Below the pieces are notes generated by a model. It worked only from the letters and a program-made list of their open reading frames with translations, did not search any database and had not been told where the DNA came from. This document shows, piece after piece, positions 6,296-7,934 of a DNA stretch of 7,934 nucleotides (positions are counted from its first letter, which is position 1; every line of letters starts with the position of its first letter). The stretch is taken from assembly GCA_012842105.1 (NCBI GenBank), contig DUTL01000078.1:1-7934 (forward strand), given 5' to 3'. Both the position numbers and the translations under genes were made by a program. Origin of the DNA: Candidatus Fermentithermobacillaceae bacterium. GTDB taxonomy: Bacteria; Bacillota; Sulfobacillia; Fermentithermobacillales; Fermentithermobacillaceae.

Positions 6296-6583
6296 CTAAA
6301 CACCTTGAGATTCTCTCGGTACTTTGAAATATCCGTTAAGAACTGAAGGAGCGCTCTCCATTACTACCTCGCGGCGAAGGCTCTCATGGGGAGCATCTTC
6401 AGCCAACTGCAGGCAGTTCACATCTCCCAGAGTAAAGGTAGGAGGAACACCTTCCACATCAACCTTAAGCAGGTTTCTCATGTGCGCTAAAACAGTTTCC
6501 AGTTCCCCGGCCATACGCCGTTGATCTTGCTCGCCCAGATCAAGCCTGGCAAGATAAGCAATCTGCTTAACATCAATCTTCAT
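6296..6583 (-). CDS. gatC: Asp-tRNA(Asn)/Glu-tRNA(Gln) amidotransferase subunit C
   Basis: GatC is the small subunit that wraps around the GatA-GatB interface and stabilises the amidotransferase. The 95-residue length is typical. The N-terminal pattern IAYLARLDLGEQD (8-20), a helix with MAGELETVLAHM (24-35), the V-x-P-T linker around 47-50, and the LREDxV-like ending (here SLRREVVMESAP, 68-79) fit the family. The acidic residue usual in LR-x-D is replaced by R-E, a mild variation. The ATG at 6583 overlaps the end of ligA by 11 nt, and AAAGGGG (6592-6598) within ligA serves as its ribosome site at 8 nt. The overlap indicates translation linked to ligA. Confidence 0.93.
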   Translation of the reverse strand: MKIDVKQIAYLARLDLGEQDQRRMAGELETVLAHMRNLLKVDVEGVPPTFTLGDVNCLQLAEDAPHESLRREVVMESAPSVLNGYFKVPRESQGV

Positions 6584-7934
6584 CTACAAAGCCCCTTTCC
6601 TGAGCCAAATCCAAAAACTCTTCCTCTGTCATCACACGAATTCCCAGTGCCCTGGCCCTGTCGAGTTTCGAGCCGGGAGAACTGCCGGCTATCAGCGCAA
6701 AGGTGTTGCGAGACACAGAAGAAGTAACCTTTCCGCCCAAACGTTCTATTCGCTCCTTGGCTTCATGACGGGCCATACTGCTCAAAGTTCCGGTGATGAC
6801 AAGGGCCTTGCCTGACAAAGGCCCTTCTTCGGCTTCATAAGACTGCCTGGCGACAGCAGCTTCCACCCCGGCGCACTTGAGCTTATATACCACCTGTTTT
6901 ACAGAATCCGCATGGAAAAAGTCAACAATAGCCCTTGCCGTCTCAGGGCCTACTTCCTTGATCATCATCAGGCGTTTTTCGGTAGCGTCCATGATTTCAT
7001 CAAGGGATTGAAACTGCCTGCTAATAAGAGCAGCCGTACGTGACCCCACATTCCTGATACCGAAAGCATAAATAAGCCTGTCAAGGGGCCTGGTTTTGGA
7101 TGCGTGTATGCTCTTCATGAGGTTCTCTGCCGACTTGTGGCCCATTCCCGGAAGTTTAGCCACTTCTCCCCAGGTAAGAGCGTATATGTCACCGGCGTCC
7201 ATGGCCAACCCTGATTGTAAAAGCAATTCTATAAGTGACGGGCCCAGTCCTCTTATATCCATGGCATCTCTTGAGCAAAAATGGATCAGACTTTCCTTTA
7301 ACTGAGCAGGGCATGAAACGTCCATACATCTGTACGCGGCTTCTCCCTGCAACCTTACCACGGGAGAGCCGCATGACGGGCATGTGGCAGGCATGGAAAA
7401 TTCCTTTTCATCCCCTGTCCGCTTCTCTCTTATTACAGTCACTATCTCGGGTATTACTTCCCCGGCTTTTTGCAGTATTACCGTGTCTCCTATTCTTATG
7501 TCCTTTTCCCTGATCAGAGTTTCATTATGTAAGGTTGCACGGGAAACCACAGATCCCGAAACCGTAACCGGTTCCAAAATTGCAATGGGGGTGATTACAC
7601 CCGTTCGGCCTACCTGAACTGTGATGTGTTTTACTTTGGCCTCAACCTGTTCCGGCGGAAACTTGAATGCTATTTGAGACCGGGGAGAATGGCCTGTTGC
7701 TCCAAGCATTCGGCCTATAGCACGGTTTTCCAATTTTACCACTATGCCATCTATGTCATAAGAGAGCGCATGCCTCTTTTCCTGCCAGGTTGAGATTACA
7801 GCCAAAACCTCACCTATGGACTGGCAGTATTCGTAACCCGGTACGGGAAAGCCAAGGGTTTTGAGAAGTTCAAGGCAATTGGCCTCACTATCGGGTATCT
7901 GTACATGGGCTTCTATGAGATTAGAGATATGAGA
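6573..7934 (-). CDS. ligA: NAD-dependent DNA ligase LigA, C-terminal two thirds (5' end outside window)
   Basis: The frame is open from the right edge, giving 453 residues and a TGA at 6575-6573; the family is usually about 670 residues, so roughly 215 N-terminal residues, including domain Ia and the adenylated lysine motif KxDG, lie outside. In window numbering, residues 1-100 finish the nucleotidyltransferase domain, with YDIDGIVVK (59-67) and AFKFPPEQ (89-96). The OB fold follows (about 104-170) with GRTGVITPIA and RATLHN. The zinc finger has Cys185, Cys188, Cys203 and Cys208. Helix-hairpin-helix repeats occupy about 225-365, and a BRCT domain (371-453) ends the protein with ITGT, the GGKVTSSVS segment and EEEF. 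LigA seals nicks during replication and repair, using NAD+. A TTG at 7805 can be mistaken for a start, but homology to LigA continues without break upstream of it. The gene is first in the visible run and overlaps gatC by 11 nt. Confidence 0.96.
   Translation of the reverse strand, partial: SHISNLIEAHVQIPDSEANCLELLKTLGFPVPGYEYCQSIGEVLAVISTWQEKRHALSYDIDGIVVKLENRAIGRMLGATGHSPRSQIAFKFPPEQVEAKVKHITVQVGRTGVITPIAILEPVTVSGSVVSRATLHNETLIREKDIRIGDTVILQKAGEVIPEIVTVIREKRTGDEKEFSMPATCPSCGSPVVRLQGEAAYRCMDVSCPAQLKESLIHFCSRDAMDIRGLGPSLIELLLQSGLAMDAGDIYALTWGEVAKLPGMGHKSAENLMKSIHASKTRPLDRLIYAFGIRNVGSRTAALISRQFQSLDEIMDATEKRLMMIKEVGPETARAIVDFFHADSVKQVVYKLKCAGVEAAVARQSYEAEEGPLSGKALVITGTLSSMARHEAKERIERLGGKVTSSVSRNTFALIAGSSPGSKLDRARALGIRVMTEEEFLDLAQERGFVDED

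Noticed and set aside
7805..7934. Apparent ligA start at 7805
   Set aside because: The codon is an internal TTG. The frame continues to the window edge and the upstream residues match the ligase nucleotidyltransferase domain.
1..7934. tRNA, rRNA, CRISPR array or riboswitch
   Set aside because: I saw no regularly spaced repeats, no tRNA-like fold with CCA or T-loop consensus, and no recognisable riboswitch core in the two short non-coding stretches. A covariance-model search was not possible here.

Overview
The window reads as a chromosomal piece of a Gram-positive bacterium, most probably a member of the Clostridia (Firmicutes). The inference rests on the gene order ligA-gatC-gatA-gatB, on a GatCAB amidotransferase with Firmicutes-style GatA active-site numbering, on purine-rich Shine-Dalgarno sites with frequent GTG starts, and on a protein resembling the DUF7000 family near the left edge. 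The genus cannot be decided from this sequence.

From position 7934 down to 926 everything lies on the minus strand and forms one tightly packed operon-like run: ligA (NAD-dependent DNA ligase, 5' end outside the window), gatC, gatA and gatB (the three subunits of Asp-tRNA(Asn)/Glu-tRNA(Gln) amidotransferase), murB (UDP-N-acetylenolpyruvoylglucosamine reductase) and an rlmD-type 23S rRNA uracil-C5 methyltransferase. Junctions are an 11-nt overlap, a 20-nt gap, a 17-nt overlap, about 41 nt (or an ATGA overlap if the upstream murB start is used), and 1 nt. All reading frames are intact. The products serve DNA sealing, Gln/Asn-tRNA formation, peptidoglycan precursor synthesis and ribosome modification: housekeeping functions that share a transcript rather than a pathway. 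No promoter for this run is visible; it must lie upstream of the window.

From position 925 down to 1 the character changes. The DNA becomes clearly A+T-rich and the content looks accessory: a 216-nt non-coding gap (710-925), a small soluble protein of the DUF7000 type (221-709, minus), then a start codon with an excellent Shine-Dalgarno site that opens only a 22-codon frame (110-178, minus), and finally, on the plus strand at the edge, the last 36 residues of an IstB-type ATPase (IS21-family insertion sequence). The most economical reading is that an IS21-family element inserted into the first codons of a gene lying just downstream of the DUF7000-like gene, leaving a stub of about 17 native codons.

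I see no tRNA, rRNA, CRISPR array, riboswitch or convincing intrinsic terminator, and no evidence for a novel multi-gene system inside the window. The accessory left edge is the only part that merits extended follow-up, and it would need the flanking sequence.
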